DNA of 64,000 nt. Source: Cladopsammia gracilis (taxonomy: Eukaryota > Cnidaria > Anthozoa > Scleractinia > Dendrophylliidae). The stretch is from the NCBI GenBank assembly GCA_022457155.1, contig JAJGOT010000317.1, positions 930,001-994,000 of the forward strand, read 5' to 3'. A program made the translations under genes and the position numbers. This document shows, one piece after another, positions 21,144-33,437 of this stretch (positions are counted from its first letter, which is position 1; each line of letters begins with the position of its first letter). Below the pieces are notes generated by a model that did no database searches, was not told where the DNA came from, and saw only the letters and a program-made list of their open reading frames with translations.

Positions 21144-21947
21144 GAGGGGTAGACAGTATTTGTAACGTTGTCTTGTTTTCTGTACAGTGGCTAGGCTCGT
21201 GCTGTGCGCGACTGTTATTGTTTCAGCTATGGCTTTGAAATAAATATGTTCCATGTTCCATAACCTCTTGTTGAAAATAGGAATCTGTATTGCAAGATAT
21301 ATATATAAAAGACGTAAACAATTCTCTGTGATTATAGCAAGACCCGGAATAAAACCGATAAAACATCCCAGGCTTATCGTGACCTATCGTCAACCGAATA
21401 GGGATGTTATGAAATCTCTTTGGCCGTAAAAAGTGCTTCATTTTTGCTGTTTATGTTATGCCTGCCGTTTAGAACTGAATAAATAAGGACAAACGATCTT
21501 GACAGCGTATAATTTTCGAACTCAACATAATATGAACAAAGCCCTAAAAGACCTAAAACTGAAATAACGAAACGGTTCAGTCAAACGATTCAAACAAAAG
21601 CGAATAAATAATGCGCAAGGATAAAATTGTTGCTCAAAAATTCACAAGTATATAAATGAACAATGTATAGACATTCAAACGACTGGAACTGGTGAACATT
21701 GAACTAAACAACATGCCTCACACACGAAGAATAAAAGCTATCATTGTCTTCTCTCGATCGTTTCCTGTTATAAAAGTGTACTGTTGATCAGCGTGGCAAA
21801 CATTGGTTCCGTGGCAGCCGCTTCTCAGTTCTTGCTTTGCCATCGCCCAAGAACAGACGGCAGCACTTTAATGGGCCTTTCGAATGAAGCTTGAAGATCG
21901 CCTGTTAAGCAGTATGTAGCGATAATTCATCCCAGTCCGGAACATTG
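21144..21947. other. Interior of the 5.27-kb element, no gene
   Basis: Short frames only; nothing resembles a transposase. A TATATATA tract lies at 21298-21307. Confidence 0.5.
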
Positions 21948-21948
21948 G

Positions 21949-22224
21949 GCCATTCCATTTTTTTTCCACACCCCCCTATGGATGAGGTCAGTCAAAATTA
22001 ACCCCCTAAGAAAAAAAGATCAAAGTGCCGACACGTTCCCCCCCTTCAGAAATAACCCAATTTTTCTTTTCCCCTCAGAAAAAAGGCCATTTTTCTTCAA
22101 CACCCCTCAGAAATATTCAAAAGATCAAAGGCGCCGACTCGGCCACCCCCCTCAGAAATGACTTTCGAAGCCCCCTCAGAAAATCTCGTCTATAGGGGGG
22201 TGTGGATATAAAATGGAATGGCCC
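21949..22224. mobile_element. 276-bp MITE with GGGCCATTCCATTTT ends
   Basis: TIRs of ~33 bp (GGGCCATTCCATTTT...CACCCCCCTAT and inverse) are flanked by ATT on each side. The interior repeats short CCCCTCAGAAA units about six times. Confidence 0.8.
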
Positions 22225-22542
22225 ATTGCCATAAATCAAGAGCGCGAGCTTAGCGGCGTCAAGTAATAAAATTGGATTGCATTCCGCAGCAAGTTCAAAA
22301 TTAGCTTTACTGCGGTAAATCTTCAAGCGCCGTGACAATTCCTCTGATCCTAGAGCAACTTACACTTTCAGAACCAGACCATGTGGATATATTTTCGAAG
22401 TCTGCGGATGACCGCCGCTTCACATTTGTCGCGAGCCGCCGAAGATTCTGGGAGACACGTGACCAGACCCAACCAGAGTCTCTCTCTCTCGCTCCAGGGG
22501 GCGGGAAGAAGAGAGACCCTGGGAACGAGGTTGTGCAGGAAG

Positions 22543-23208
22543 TAATTAAGTTGCCGACCATATACAGGCTTGGAGATGAAGTCCCAGCGAGATCGAATAC
22601 TTTCATAATAAGTTTTTTTTGTATGATTGGTAAGTCGATAGATATGTCTTTCCCCTTGAATAAATAACCCTAAAACCAAAGAAATTTCCTGCATGTTTGC
22701 TTGAAGAATGAACTGGTGTATCATCAGTTTACTCCGCTGCTTTCTTTAATGTCGCTGAGTGGTGTTTTTTTAGATTTAGTTTCTTAGAATGAATTACTAG
22801 ATTATTTAAGCAATCTGAAAGCTTCGGCCACACGAAAGTAGCTGCTACTCGAAATCTTTGGCTCTTTAATACCGCTAATTCCGAAAGTAACGCCTTATAA
22901 ACGATAAATCCGAGTAGCAACTGTATGCGAAATTTTATCGGATCTTCAATGGTCCGTCTACGAAATCTGTCTCTTCCGATGATAGAAAGAATCAAGATAT
23001 TCCCATTATATCACATGGCTTAAAACATGCAGTTGAATAATACTTACAGTTAATTGAAGTTCGAAAGCTAGGGAAATACAGATTACAGAACCGAACAGAT
23101 GCGTGATAATGTTTCGTGACCAAGATGAGATCGCGTGATATTTTTGTTCGTGGAACGCCCGCTAGTTTCTATGGGTAAGCCTTCCAAATATGGCAGACAC
23201 GTATGTAA
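22543..23208. other. Shared copy A/B flank, no gene supported
   Basis: Matches 57195-57866 closely. A minus-strand 88-codon frame here (22729-22995) is broken in copy B, so conservation does not support it as coding. Confidence 0.5.
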
Positions 23209-25308
23209 AGCTTTTTGTGTCTAGTGCGTAGCACTTAGACACTATGTTAGGGTAAAATTCGATAAATACTTCATATACGGTAAGATATGATGTAATGTTC
23301 ATATGGTTTCACCGAAGTTTCCCTTACGTGACTTGTTACATGAAGTATAAGATCAATGCGTAATGTAACCACGTCGATATTTTGTCGTTTACAACAGTCG
23401 GAGTATTCGGAATTGGGGCTCGATCACCGGAGCAGACGCGGAGCAAGCAAAGGGATATTCGGGACCAATTGAATCCAGGGAATTGAGTCCGAGCGAAAGG
23501 TCTCGAGTAAGCTTATCTTCGTAAAAAATCATCTGCTTTTTGCCTGATGCGAACGACGCGAAACATGATGCGAAGGACGCGAAAGGCAGTGAGTTTGGTG
23601 AGTAAACCAAGTTCTTTCTCACTTTTATGATGAATTTCTTTAAAGTTACTTTCCCAATATGCCACAGCTTTCGAAGTATGTGTCAATCTGGGGGAACGAA
23701 AAGCTTTAAAAGATGCTTTCAAGTTTTAAATCGATATAAGCTTAAGCTTACTCGGCTACAACGGAATAACGATGCTGCAATGTTGAGAGTGATCACTCCG
23801 GTGCTTCGAAAGAAAGAAATCAAGCTTCATGAGCCCCATTTGGGAAAAAAAGCCCTTCAAAGGAACAAATGAGCCCCGTTTGGGGATGATCGAGCCCCGT
23901 TTGGGGATTACAAAGCCCGTTGAGGAATTAAATAAAGGCCATGTGGGAAATGTATTTCATGTATTTCAGAGATATAGAAACTCAGCCGCCGCTGAAATGA
24001 AAACATCTTTCGTCGACCAAACATCTACGAAAGCTGTGGCCTGTTTATATGGAGAAAGTCATACTAGACCCATACTAGAAATACAATTAGTTCCCAGTTT
24101 GAAAACCATGTAAGCATCAATCAAATGAAACCTTTCCATGCAATATTATAAATCAACATTGATGTAAGAGATTTTATATTTTGTGGGCTTGCTGTGAACA
24201 TTGTGTAAGTAACACCAGCAGGTATTTCTCCTTCATCCTCACTCCACTGATCTTCAGTCTCAAGAACTTCATCACAATTACTATTGGTTTCAATATTATC
24301 ACTACTGTTAACATTAAGTGTATTTTGTGACTGTGCATTTTGATTTTCAACAGTACTACCATCTAATATACAGTTGTCACTATATTTTACTCCCCAGTCT
24401 TGATTAATTGTTATTCCTTCTTGTCTATACAGACTGCTGATAAGCCAGTTGGCTGCCTGGACAACTTTATGCGGTCTTATGTTGAAACAGTGCTGTGCTT
24501 TTGTATTGCAATCTTATCTTTAAATTCACCTTAATTGTCCCTGTTTCAGTGGGTAATCTTAAGTAACACATTGACAGTATCAGATACTTCTGCTGGTACA
24601 TTTACAATAATGCGTGGGAATGTTTTTTTTTCTTAAGAATTTACTGGGATTCTTTTCTTTTGCTCCATTCCTATCAGTTTTCTAATGGTGCATCTCTTAA
24701 ATTTATATTATTAATTTTGTTGCAATTCATTGCTTTTTTATAGCATCAGTGATTCAACCGTAAATATAACGTGAAAATAAGTTTAAGATTTTTAAAACAA
24801 GTATCTTGCATAAGATGTACATCAAGTTCAGATGTAAGTAATTCTATGACAGTTAATATTGTATAACTCATTCTGTTCCAGTTCTGTTACACTTCATGGA
24901 TAATCAGTGAAACTAAACACTTCAGTTTGTCTTAATAAAGCATTAATTTTGAATTATTCAATTTTGTCTGCTGGTCCTTTACGTGTTTTCTTCTACATGT
25001 AATGTACCGTATTTTCTCAATTAAACGCCCCTGGTGTTTATTTCAAACTTGGCCTCGTGGACCCAGCGTTTCTTTGAATCAGCAGTTATTTCTCGGCCGC
25101 CATTTTTGAAGGGTTAATTCAAAATGCTATAATAACTGCTGCATACACTAAAAAAATACAATTACAAAACCAAACAATAGATAGCCTACATCACAGACGA
25201 ACTGTAAACCACTGGACTTAACCGGCGATGCAAGCTACACCAGAGATGGTTACAGAAATTCACGTCATATCAACCTTGCACTAGACACATGTTCGCATTG
25301 CGGACCTA
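23209..25308. mobile_element. ~2.1-kb copy A-specific insertion, class unclear
   Basis: Copy B goes from GGCAGACACG to the CGTCTTCTTACCC landmark in ~100 bp, while copy A has ~2.1 kb extra. It contains three ~20-bp GAGCCCC.TTTGGG units (23830-23910) and a reading fragment resembling Helitron-type protein (24177-24475). No clean TIR or TSD was found by eye. Confidence 0.5.
24177..24475 (-). pseudogene. Helitron-like protein fragment (tentative)
   Basis: One minus-strand frame stays open for ~100 codons. It reads KVVQAANWLISSLYRQEGI, then an acidic Ser/Asn stretch ending in EDQWSEDEGEIPAGVTYTM. In cnidarian Helitron-type helicase proteins an acidic linker followed by PAGVTDTML-like residues precedes the N-terminal rep-like domain, and this is the only basis for the call. 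No Met start and no downstream domain, so at most a remnant. Confidence 0.35.
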
Positions 25309-25399
25309 TTTTTAACTTTGTCGTCTTCTTACCCGCTGGTGATGCCTTAATCAAAGTCAAGTCCACGATGTAGGACGGGGCGAAAAGCTTCAGGTAAAT

Positions 25400-25863
25400 T
25401 TGAATGAATCAATCGCGAATTCATTTATAGGATTCAATGAAACATTCAACACCGACAATAATTATAACTTAAGGCGTATTAATGTCTTTTCGCATGTACG
25501 GTACAACTGTAACCTTGGCAGAAATGGTGTAAGGTACAGAGGTCCAATAGTTTGGAATTTAATACCTAAAGCCATCAGGGATGCTTCCTCTCAGCAACTT
25601 TTTAAACAAAAACTCAGACAGGCCTCAAGGATACTAGATCAAATCCAATTTGAAAAAGAAGTCTGTCAGATAACTTCAAAACAAACAGATTTTCTGTATT
25701 TTTAATTTTTAGTATATTTTTGTAACTTAAGTATTTGGATTTAATATTTTCAGTAATTACTTTTATTTTTTGTTTAATTTTGTAATTTAAGTTAAGTTTT
25801 AGGTTTCTGGCAGGTCCCCACCAGCCTTTAGGTTGCCACATATCAACCTGCCTTAACAAAAAG

Positions 25864-25895
<32 letters not shown>

Positions 25896-25917
25896 TGTAT
25901 GTATGTATGTATGTATG
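25400..25917 (+). mobile_element. LINE 3' end (CR1/RTE-like) with (TATG)n tail
   Basis: A frame ending at 25705 reads NYNLRRINVFSHVRYN...GVRYRGPIVWNLIPKAIRD and SQQLFKQKLR, the usual C-terminal end of LINE RTs (R..GP..WN.LP..IR...S...FK..L). The 3' UTR follows, then about 13 TATG units (25864-25917). Copy B reads straight through the site (GGATTCAATACACATG near 58062). Confidence 0.75.
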
Positions 25918-25919
25918 TG

Positions 25920-27190
25920 TATGATTTGGCATGCAGATATTAAAGCTTACACATGAATCATATTTTTAACAACCGCGCCTTAGATCCGTCTTTAATGAAT
26001 ACCGCCTTTTGTATCGTCACCACACAGTTTTAGTGTAAGTAGATTGCAAGTTAACTTGCTATTCTTGGCTTGCACGTACGTCATATCATGTCATATCAAA
26101 ATTCAGAAGCAATAAAAAACAGATTTCGATTCAAACATGTTTATGGAATTGTAGTGGGTTTAAAACTACACATCTGGGCTAAATTTTGAAGCACCTGAGC
26201 ATTTTGTTCAAGAGTTACAATGTATAGGCAAACAAGTCTTAGACATTTTTGAGTAAAAATGTATGGAGCGGCCATCTTGGTGTACCACTTTGGTACACCA
26301 ACATGGTGGCCAAAACTTCAAAGTCATAAATTACGCAAAAAATCTCATCACAAAAGATTGGATTCACTATAAGTTACATGTATATTATATCGGCCTATAG
26401 AGCGTATGCACATGACGTCACGGCGGCCATATTGGTGTACCAAAACAATAGAACGGCGGCCATGTTGGTGTACCAAAACAATCCTGTGGGATTTGAACGC
26501 TTTTCTTATGTTAACACTTTCTTTTGTTCCAATAAATTTGCATAGCTGCTTGCCACGTGAGTGCATACGCTCTATAAGCATCTATAATGCAAAGATAACT
26601 TTCAACTGGTTCAATTTTGTTTATTTGTACCTAGTTACTAAAACGAGGAATGACCTAAAATGACCTACTGTACCATGAATCCAAAATGACCTAAAATGAT
26701 GTCAAATGAGCTAATAGCTTAGAAGAAGAAGAAGATGCCCTCGGTCATGCCTGCGAGAATTGCCTACGTTCTCCCTCGCGCTAGCCTCCCATGTTCTTTG
26801 GTGCTCGTCACGTGTTCCTCCCCTTGCACGCGCTCTAGCTTTGACAAAACATCTCTATTTTCATTTTTTTCCTGCTTTCTGTAAACTTCCTTGTCATGTC
26901 TTTATTTGAAAAAAATGCAGCGCCAAAGTGAACAGAAATGAAATGGTGGACTGCATGTAGCTGGTTACATAACACACGCTATGTCGTGCCTGCGCTGTCG
27001 CTTTGCATGAAATACATGTATATCAAAGAAGAATGCATTTTAATTCAATAAAAACAAATATAAATTATTGTTTGCAGTGAAGAAGTTGATTGATAAGAGG
27101 CAATTATTTTACAGAAAATGTTTCTCACATAATGTCATTTACGTTTCAGATTTATTTAACAAAATGGCAATTTCTGCAATGCTTCACAAT
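25920..27190. other. Shared copy A/B spacer, no gene
   Basis: Aligned with 58066-59430. It holds direct CGGCCAT.TTGGTGTACCA repeats (26268, 26424, 26456), an AGAAGAAGAAGAAG tract near 26722, and a MITE-like stretch CTACGTTCTCCCTCGCGCTAG near 26763. No coding support. Confidence 0.5.
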
Positions 27191-27191
27191 T

Positions 27192-27468
27192 GAAGGGGTG
27201 AGTGGAATAAAGCCCTAAGTGACTTCTGATCAACTGCTAGATTCTCTTTCCATTTTGTCTTGTATATGCTCATGTAACAAAGGGAGAATTTGGTTTCAGA
27301 TCAGGGGTCACTTAGGGCCTTATTCCAGTTTGGGATAAGGCCCTAAGTGACTCCTGATCTATAGCCAAATTCTCCCTTTGTTACATGAGCACATACAAGA
27401 CAAATTGGAAGGAGAATCTAGCAGTTGATCAGAATTCACTTAAGGCTTAATATCCCACTCACCCCTTC
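27192..27468. mobile_element. 277-bp foldback element with AATT flanks
   Basis: Inverted arms of ~130 bp begin GAAGGGGTGAGTGG and meet around CCAGTTTGGG. AATT flanks each end. Copy B has the empty site CACAATTCAAAACAAAATTT near 59424. Confidence 0.85.
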
Positions 27469-27692
27469 AATTTAAAACAAAATTTAACTTAGATGTACCC
27501 TTCCATGGCTTTATCAATGCCATTCCTCACCCTTGCTAAAAACAACCTCAAAGACACTTCCATCACAGACATCCTTATCCACAAGTTCTATTCACTTTGC
27601 AATCTTAAAAGGAATAACATTTTCGTTCCACCAACCTTATTTAAATTTAAATTAAATTTTGCTTACTCAGCTTTACCAAAAACAAGTTTATA

Positions 27693-28103
27693 ATGTTTAA
27701 CACTACTAAATACGGACTGAAATCATGGAGATATTTTGCAGCTAAGAAATGGAATGAACTATCAAATGACATTAGAACAAAAGTAGACACCAATGAAATA
27801 GTAAACAGAATTAGATTGTTGAATTTCGGAGATAAGTAAATTTGTAATATTAGTTTTAATTAGCATTTTGACTGCAGTGTTAATATTGTAACTATAATAG
27901 TTTTAATTAGTATTTAATCAGTGGTTTTATCTGATGTATTGTTATATTAGTGTTGTTTAGTTGTTAGGTTTTAATTAGTTATTAGGTGGAATACCTGTAA
28001 ACTAGCTTTTAAGCTAAGAGTATATCCACATTAAATAAAGTATGTATGTATGTATGTATGTATGTATGTATGTATGTATGTATGTATGTATGTATGTATG
28101 TAT
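27693..28103 (+). mobile_element. LINE 3' end with (TATG)n tail
   Basis: 27700-27838 reads YGLKSWRYFAAKKWNEL and DIRTKVDTNEIVNR then stop, a LINE RT C-terminus. The 3' UTR (GTAATATTAGTTTTAATTAG...) is shared with a solo 3' fragment at 49827-49965. It ends in about 15 TATG units (28042-28103). Confidence 0.75.
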
Positions 28104-28422
28104 GCCTGTCTTAACAAGCCACAATGTACCTTTCACAATTACAAAAGAAGTTAGAGCAGTTTTCAATTGAGTGTCGTAAAACCAAAACCAAAGTAATTAC
28201 TCTGACCAATCACAGCAGTCGTAAACAATCCAATGAACCAATCAGAGATTGGCACTGAGAAATCAATCCAATCAATCAAATCTTCAGTTTAACCTTGTGG
28301 TTATGTTTACAGTACATATGTCTGCATTCATAGTGTATACATGTATGTTTAAGTTCAATTTAGTTTGACTAACTTAAAATTCAACTTTTCTTTATAGCTT
28401 GAGTTCCATATGGTGATGGAAG

Positions 28423-31400
28423 ATGTCAAAAAAGCAAGGAAGGTCCCTTTGGGATGATGTAAAAGTTAGCGCACAGAAACCATTCGAAACGTGGAAAAAG
28501 AGGCCAAAAAAGCCAAGTAAGAATGATATACAGGCATACAGTGATGACGTCAATGTACTCAAAAAAGAGCCATCTTGACCTTGCAAATTAAATGTGTTCC
28601 TTCCTTTTCTATGATGTGATTTAAATTATTTTGGTTTTCATTTGAAAATTTTTAAACCAGTTTCATTTACATGTACATTTTCTTTGTCACTCACTGAAAC
28701 AAAGTAAAATGTCAAACCAAAATTAAATTTAAACCACAAGAGGTATCACTTTGATAATACACAGTTTTGTATCACTCTTTGCGAAAAGTTTTATATTGAA
28801 AAGCCAATAATTATTACAACAGGACAATAAAAAAATGGGGGTCACCGAGCTCGTTTTTTAGTTATAAGTACTTTTAATAAGCTAAAATTAAGGCTGTCTT
28901 TAAGTGATAGATGAAATATGAGCGGGATATCTGTATGGGTGTTTACAATGGCGAGCCGACTTATGAAATGAAACAATGAGTGAAGATCTGTATGAAAAGT
29001 TAATGCATACTAATTAGCTCAGCAGAGATCTGTATCAAAAGTTAATGCTACTATACTGTTTAATAATTCATCAACTCAGTTGATCTGTATTGGGGTTTTA
29101 AAACCTTCATTAAACATTCATTTCTTTTGTATTTTCCTTATGAATTATTAATGAATTTTATAACAGGTTATACTGTTACTATGGTAACCTGTTACGTCAT
29201 GGTAATGGCCATAACTTATTCACCAATGATTGAGCACTTGTTTGATACCATTATCGTAGCATCAACAAGTAAAGAATATTATTGAAATATTGATCCATCA
29301 ATGTATAAGTGATGGAAAATGCTGGGAACTATAATTGCATGCCACCTGAAGGCAAACTCCAGCCCACAATCATGAAAACACAATATGCATGTATCAGCCG
29401 GGAAAATGTCCCTTTGATGGTGACAATAATTCTATTATTAATAAATAAATGATTATAAATACAAAAATTAAATGTAGTTCTCTTGTGTCATCAATAATTA
29501 TTGTGTTATTGAGATTTTATTATTAATAATTGGAGTATTGGCCTGCACCTGTTAACTGACTGTCTTTCTTTCGGATTGTTCTTTAAGGTTCTGAGCAGGG
29601 AGGGGTGAGTAGTACAAGTGGTACTGTTGCATCTGGTGTTGCTGGGTGTTCGGGTGCAAGCCAGCAAGCTCATCATGACCAAGGTACTGTAAAAAGAGCA
29701 ATTCTCTTTTTCCTCTTTTGATCCCTTCCCCTTTAGTGGGAGGTTGATTGAAATTAAGAAATGAATCTTTTTTTGCATTATCTATCATAATAAAACACAA
29801 GGGTGCTGGGGTCTGTGGAAAACAGGGGGTCCATCAGGTTTGTTATAATTATGGGGAAATAAATCTATAGATTTTGCAGAATTTTCACACTCATGTGCAA
29901 TAAATACAATAGCGTTATCATGGTGGTTCCAGAAGATATCCATGCCCCCACCACAGAGAGGATGTCACTTATGACCCCCCACCCCTACGGATTTCCATTT
30001 TCCCAAGATGATAAGACCCACCACCACCACCACCACACGCTCCCCCCCCCCCCTCCCCAATCACAACCCCTCTGGATTTTCACAAGTACTCATGCCCCCA
30101 CCCACAACAATGTTGCTTAACAAGATCCACAAAACAGCGCATGTATTGTTGTGTAACACCACCTTTATAATAACTGTTTGCTGTCTTTCTTTCTATTATT
30201 TAAGATTCTAAGCAGGGAGGTGTGGGAACTAGTGCAAGTAGAGGTGTTGCTGGAGCTTCAGGTGGAAACAAGCAAGTTCATTATAACAAAGGTAATACAA
30301 GTACAGTACTTTTTTTTCTATTAAATACATGTATCTTCATCTCTTTTTGTCTGTTATTTTTTTCAGTTGTTATCCTTGAGTATCATTTAATGTTATCAGA
30401 AGCTTATCACGGACATCTCATGTTATACAGTGTCAGTTTTGTAACAGAAGTGTTAACACTCTAGAGCCAAAAATAATCTCAATGAAAATACAAATAGAGG
30501 GAATTCTCCAATTCAAAGTTTGTTGATCAATCACGATTTCAAGTTATCACAGCCAAAAAAAGGTCACAGTTTAACTGAGCATTTAAAGGGCCACTGTCAC
30601 CTATTTTTAGTATCATTTTGAAAAGCCAAAAAACATATTTGTTTCAATGGAAACTTTAAAATAATGGTCCAGTTTTGTTAACAAATACTCTACCAGTGCA
30701 CAGAAACTAGTATTAGTTATCTTTGGTTGCGGATGGCCAGGATGGAAATGGATTGCAACTTGAAAAAATTGGCCAATTTTTTCAAGTTCCTCCCAAGAGA
30801 AGTCGTGGAAAAATCGCAGAAAAACTTATTATGGTTTGTTCTTCCTTGAAGAAATCACTTGATATTATCTTGGTGTTCTAAAAGCAATTTTATGTTTGAG
30901 CAAAGGTACTTTGTCATATATTTAGTGTATTTCTAAATGACCAAAACACGGCAAAATCTGCGTGACAATGCCCCTTTAAAACATTTAAAAAAGCAAAGCA
31001 AAAATATAATACTCCATTTACTAGACATCAAAATCACGAAAACAACGCACACCAGAGCCTTTAAAGCCATTACAGTAACCGACAGACGCCATTTACTTGA
31101 TCTAAAGGTTTTCAGTGTTAACAACAAATTAAAATGGTCCTTTTCAGGACTACCCACCCCTGGATGATCGTACTAGCTCAAAAGATTAAAAGTTCTATTT
31201 ACGATTTACATGTATGAAAGACACTTGAGAGGCAAAGGGCCTTAATAGAGGGAAGGGGCTCATATATGTGCCTGAAATATATAGAGATGCATTAGGAAAG
31301 TGGGATAAATAGAGTGAGTGGGGCTTACATGTACATTTATTTAAAGACCTGAAATGTAGAACAAAAAGCCAGCTAAAAAAGGGAGGGAGTTCATAAAATA

Positions 31401-33396
31401 GAGGGTATATTAAAAAAGGGAAATAGGCAAAAGGCTGGAGGCCAAATATGGGAAGTAGAGCAACCAGAATGTGACTGCAGTTCTTAAGATATGTTAACAC
31501 CTTACATGTGTTTGAGAAAAAGGCTTTCAATTCTAAGCCAAAGGACATTTGAATTATTTATGTCTGTTAACACCTACGTCAAAGTGGAGGTTGGGTGCCC
31601 AGGAACCTGGGGACAGGAACTGCCAACCCAAGCCCAAGGTGGTAGAACACCCCATGGGCCTGCCCTACCTGCAACCCAGCCACGAGCCCTGCACGACCAT
31701 TAAACAGCTTAAATCATTGAACCATGAGTTTAAGTATTCTCCACACTACAATAATTATGAATAATATATTTTTCAAAAGTATCATCACTAACCAAAATGC
31801 AATCAGATCCTAACAAGTATTCTATTTTCACTCTTGCCTTAAGGCAATACTTCAGATTTAACTTCCCGTCAAGAGAAAACCAATTATTCCCGTTTGTGTC
31901 ATCTTCTGATCAGCGTAGGTTCACGAGTACTGAGAGATACATTTGACAATATAATTCAACCACAGAATCTTCAAAACATCTTAAAACGTCACTCAGTACA
32001 CTCTAAACTTCAGTCACGTCGAAAGGAAAGAATCCTGAATTCTATGCAGTGGAGTAAACTGTATCCTGCCACACCCTCTGAAGTGTCGTCTGCAGGCTTT
32101 GACCCCGCCCTACTGATAGTGCTCCTAAGGACAATCTGTAATCTGAGTCCTCCACCCGCTGGCTGGGATGCACCTCCTCTTACAGCTGACACCAGCCGTG
32201 AGTCTGACATTGCCCGTGTGAAGTATTTCATGAATGCTGTGTCTAAACATGCTGGGGAAGGCTCTGTTAGTGATGCTGTATTCAGTAATTACTGGCAGCA
32301 GATCCGTGACACACTGGTGCGATTAGGAGGAGGTGATTATAAAGATGCCATTGATGAAATGAAGGATCAAGAAATGGATCCTCTGGATGAGGAACATTTC
32401 CAAGAACTTCTCAAGCAGTGGAAGGAGGTTGAAGACAACATGAAGAACAAACTGAATGAACTGGAGAGTATGGAGGCTACTGAGGGGGAAGGTGTGTTTT
32501 AATAGTGCAAACATTATAATAACAGTTTCAGTTTAAGTACTGGTAATGTAGTTTTATGAAAAAGCTGTCCAAGATCTTCTTTCTGTTTGGTCATTATGGA
32601 ATACCAATGTCACTCAAAACAATCGTTTTAAATTACATTAATATATTATATTCTTTAGGGACTGTGCAATAATTGTCAGGAGGGGGGAGGGGTTGGAAAA
32701 CCAGAGGGAGGGGCATCAAGTAAAATCAAAGCAAGGATGGGGGCGGGGGGGCTCAAAGTAAAGTAAGTCACTCAAGAGCAGAAGGGGGTTAACATTTTAT
32801 TTCAAGTGTTTATAGTTCTCACTAAAAGGCTTGATGATCTGTTCTGTGGCTGAACTACAATTTCAATCTGTCGCAATACGATTATCTATTCTTCTCTATC
32901 TCTATAATATGGAGACGAATATTGTGATAAAGTGTTTCTGGCTTTTTAAATTTGAATTGTCAATAACATTTGAGCAGTAGAATATAGTTATACATCAGTG
33001 CAAATATTTTGCCCTGGTGAAAATATTTTGCTCCAGTTCAAATATTTTGCACTGGCTCAAAATAAATTTGAACCAGTGCAGACAAAATCATGATTTCACT
33101 ACAATATAGATAATCATATTGCAACAGATTGAAGATGTACCTCAACCAGAATGGTCTTAAGGCATGTACTAAAACCCGAAACAACGAAACGAAACCACCG
33201 AAACGACCGAAACGAAACCGCCGAAACAACCGAAACGGCCGAAACGAAACGAAGTCACCGAAACGGCCGAAACGAAACGAAATCACCGAAACAAGCGAAA
33301 CGATCGAAACGAAATCACCGAAACAAGTGAAACCGCCGAAACGACCGAAACGAGGAATGTCGAGGAAGGTAACGTTTCTCTCCAAACTTTGTCTCG

Positions 33397-33437
<41 letters not shown>

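Larger units (their letters stand above)
17263..22533. mobile_element. 5.27-kb composite transposon, ~83-bp TIRs, 9-bp TSD TGCAGGAAG
   Basis: The left TIR (17263-17347) starts CAACCTCGTTCCCAGGG. The right TIR (22453-22533) is its inverse, differing mainly in the length of a GA run. TGCAGGAAG flanks both sides (17254-17262, 22534-22542). Copy B shows the uninterrupted site at about 57165-57200. A 9-bp TSD fits Mutator-like transposition. Inside are a Penelope-like element, a foldback MITE and a further MITE. About 1.4 kb of remaining internal DNA shows no transposase. Confidence 0.8.
7354..28250. repeat. Duplicated locus, copy A
   Basis: With insertions removed, the base sequence here matches 51540-63250 (copy B) in order and orientation. 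Matched landmarks: GGCGCTTCCT near 8585 and 52150; membrane-protein exons at 10383-14079 and 53405-56192; flank GGCTTGGAGATGAAGTCCC at 22566 and 57208; CGTCTTCTTACCCGCTGG at 25321 and 57947; GAGCGGCCATCTTGGTGT at 26267 and 58666; TCTTAACAAGC at about 28110 and 63212. Copy A alone also holds a local second copy of its left edge (7354-8780 against 9274-10230). Confidence 0.8.

Noticed and set aside
22729..22995. 88-codon minus-strand frame shared in part with copy B
   Set aside because: Copy B has frame-breaking indels, so the conservation is that of the duplicated DNA and not of a protein.
29893..30211. His/Pro-rich overlapping frames
   Set aside because: They come from CCACCACCACC and CCCCCCC tracts within an intron.
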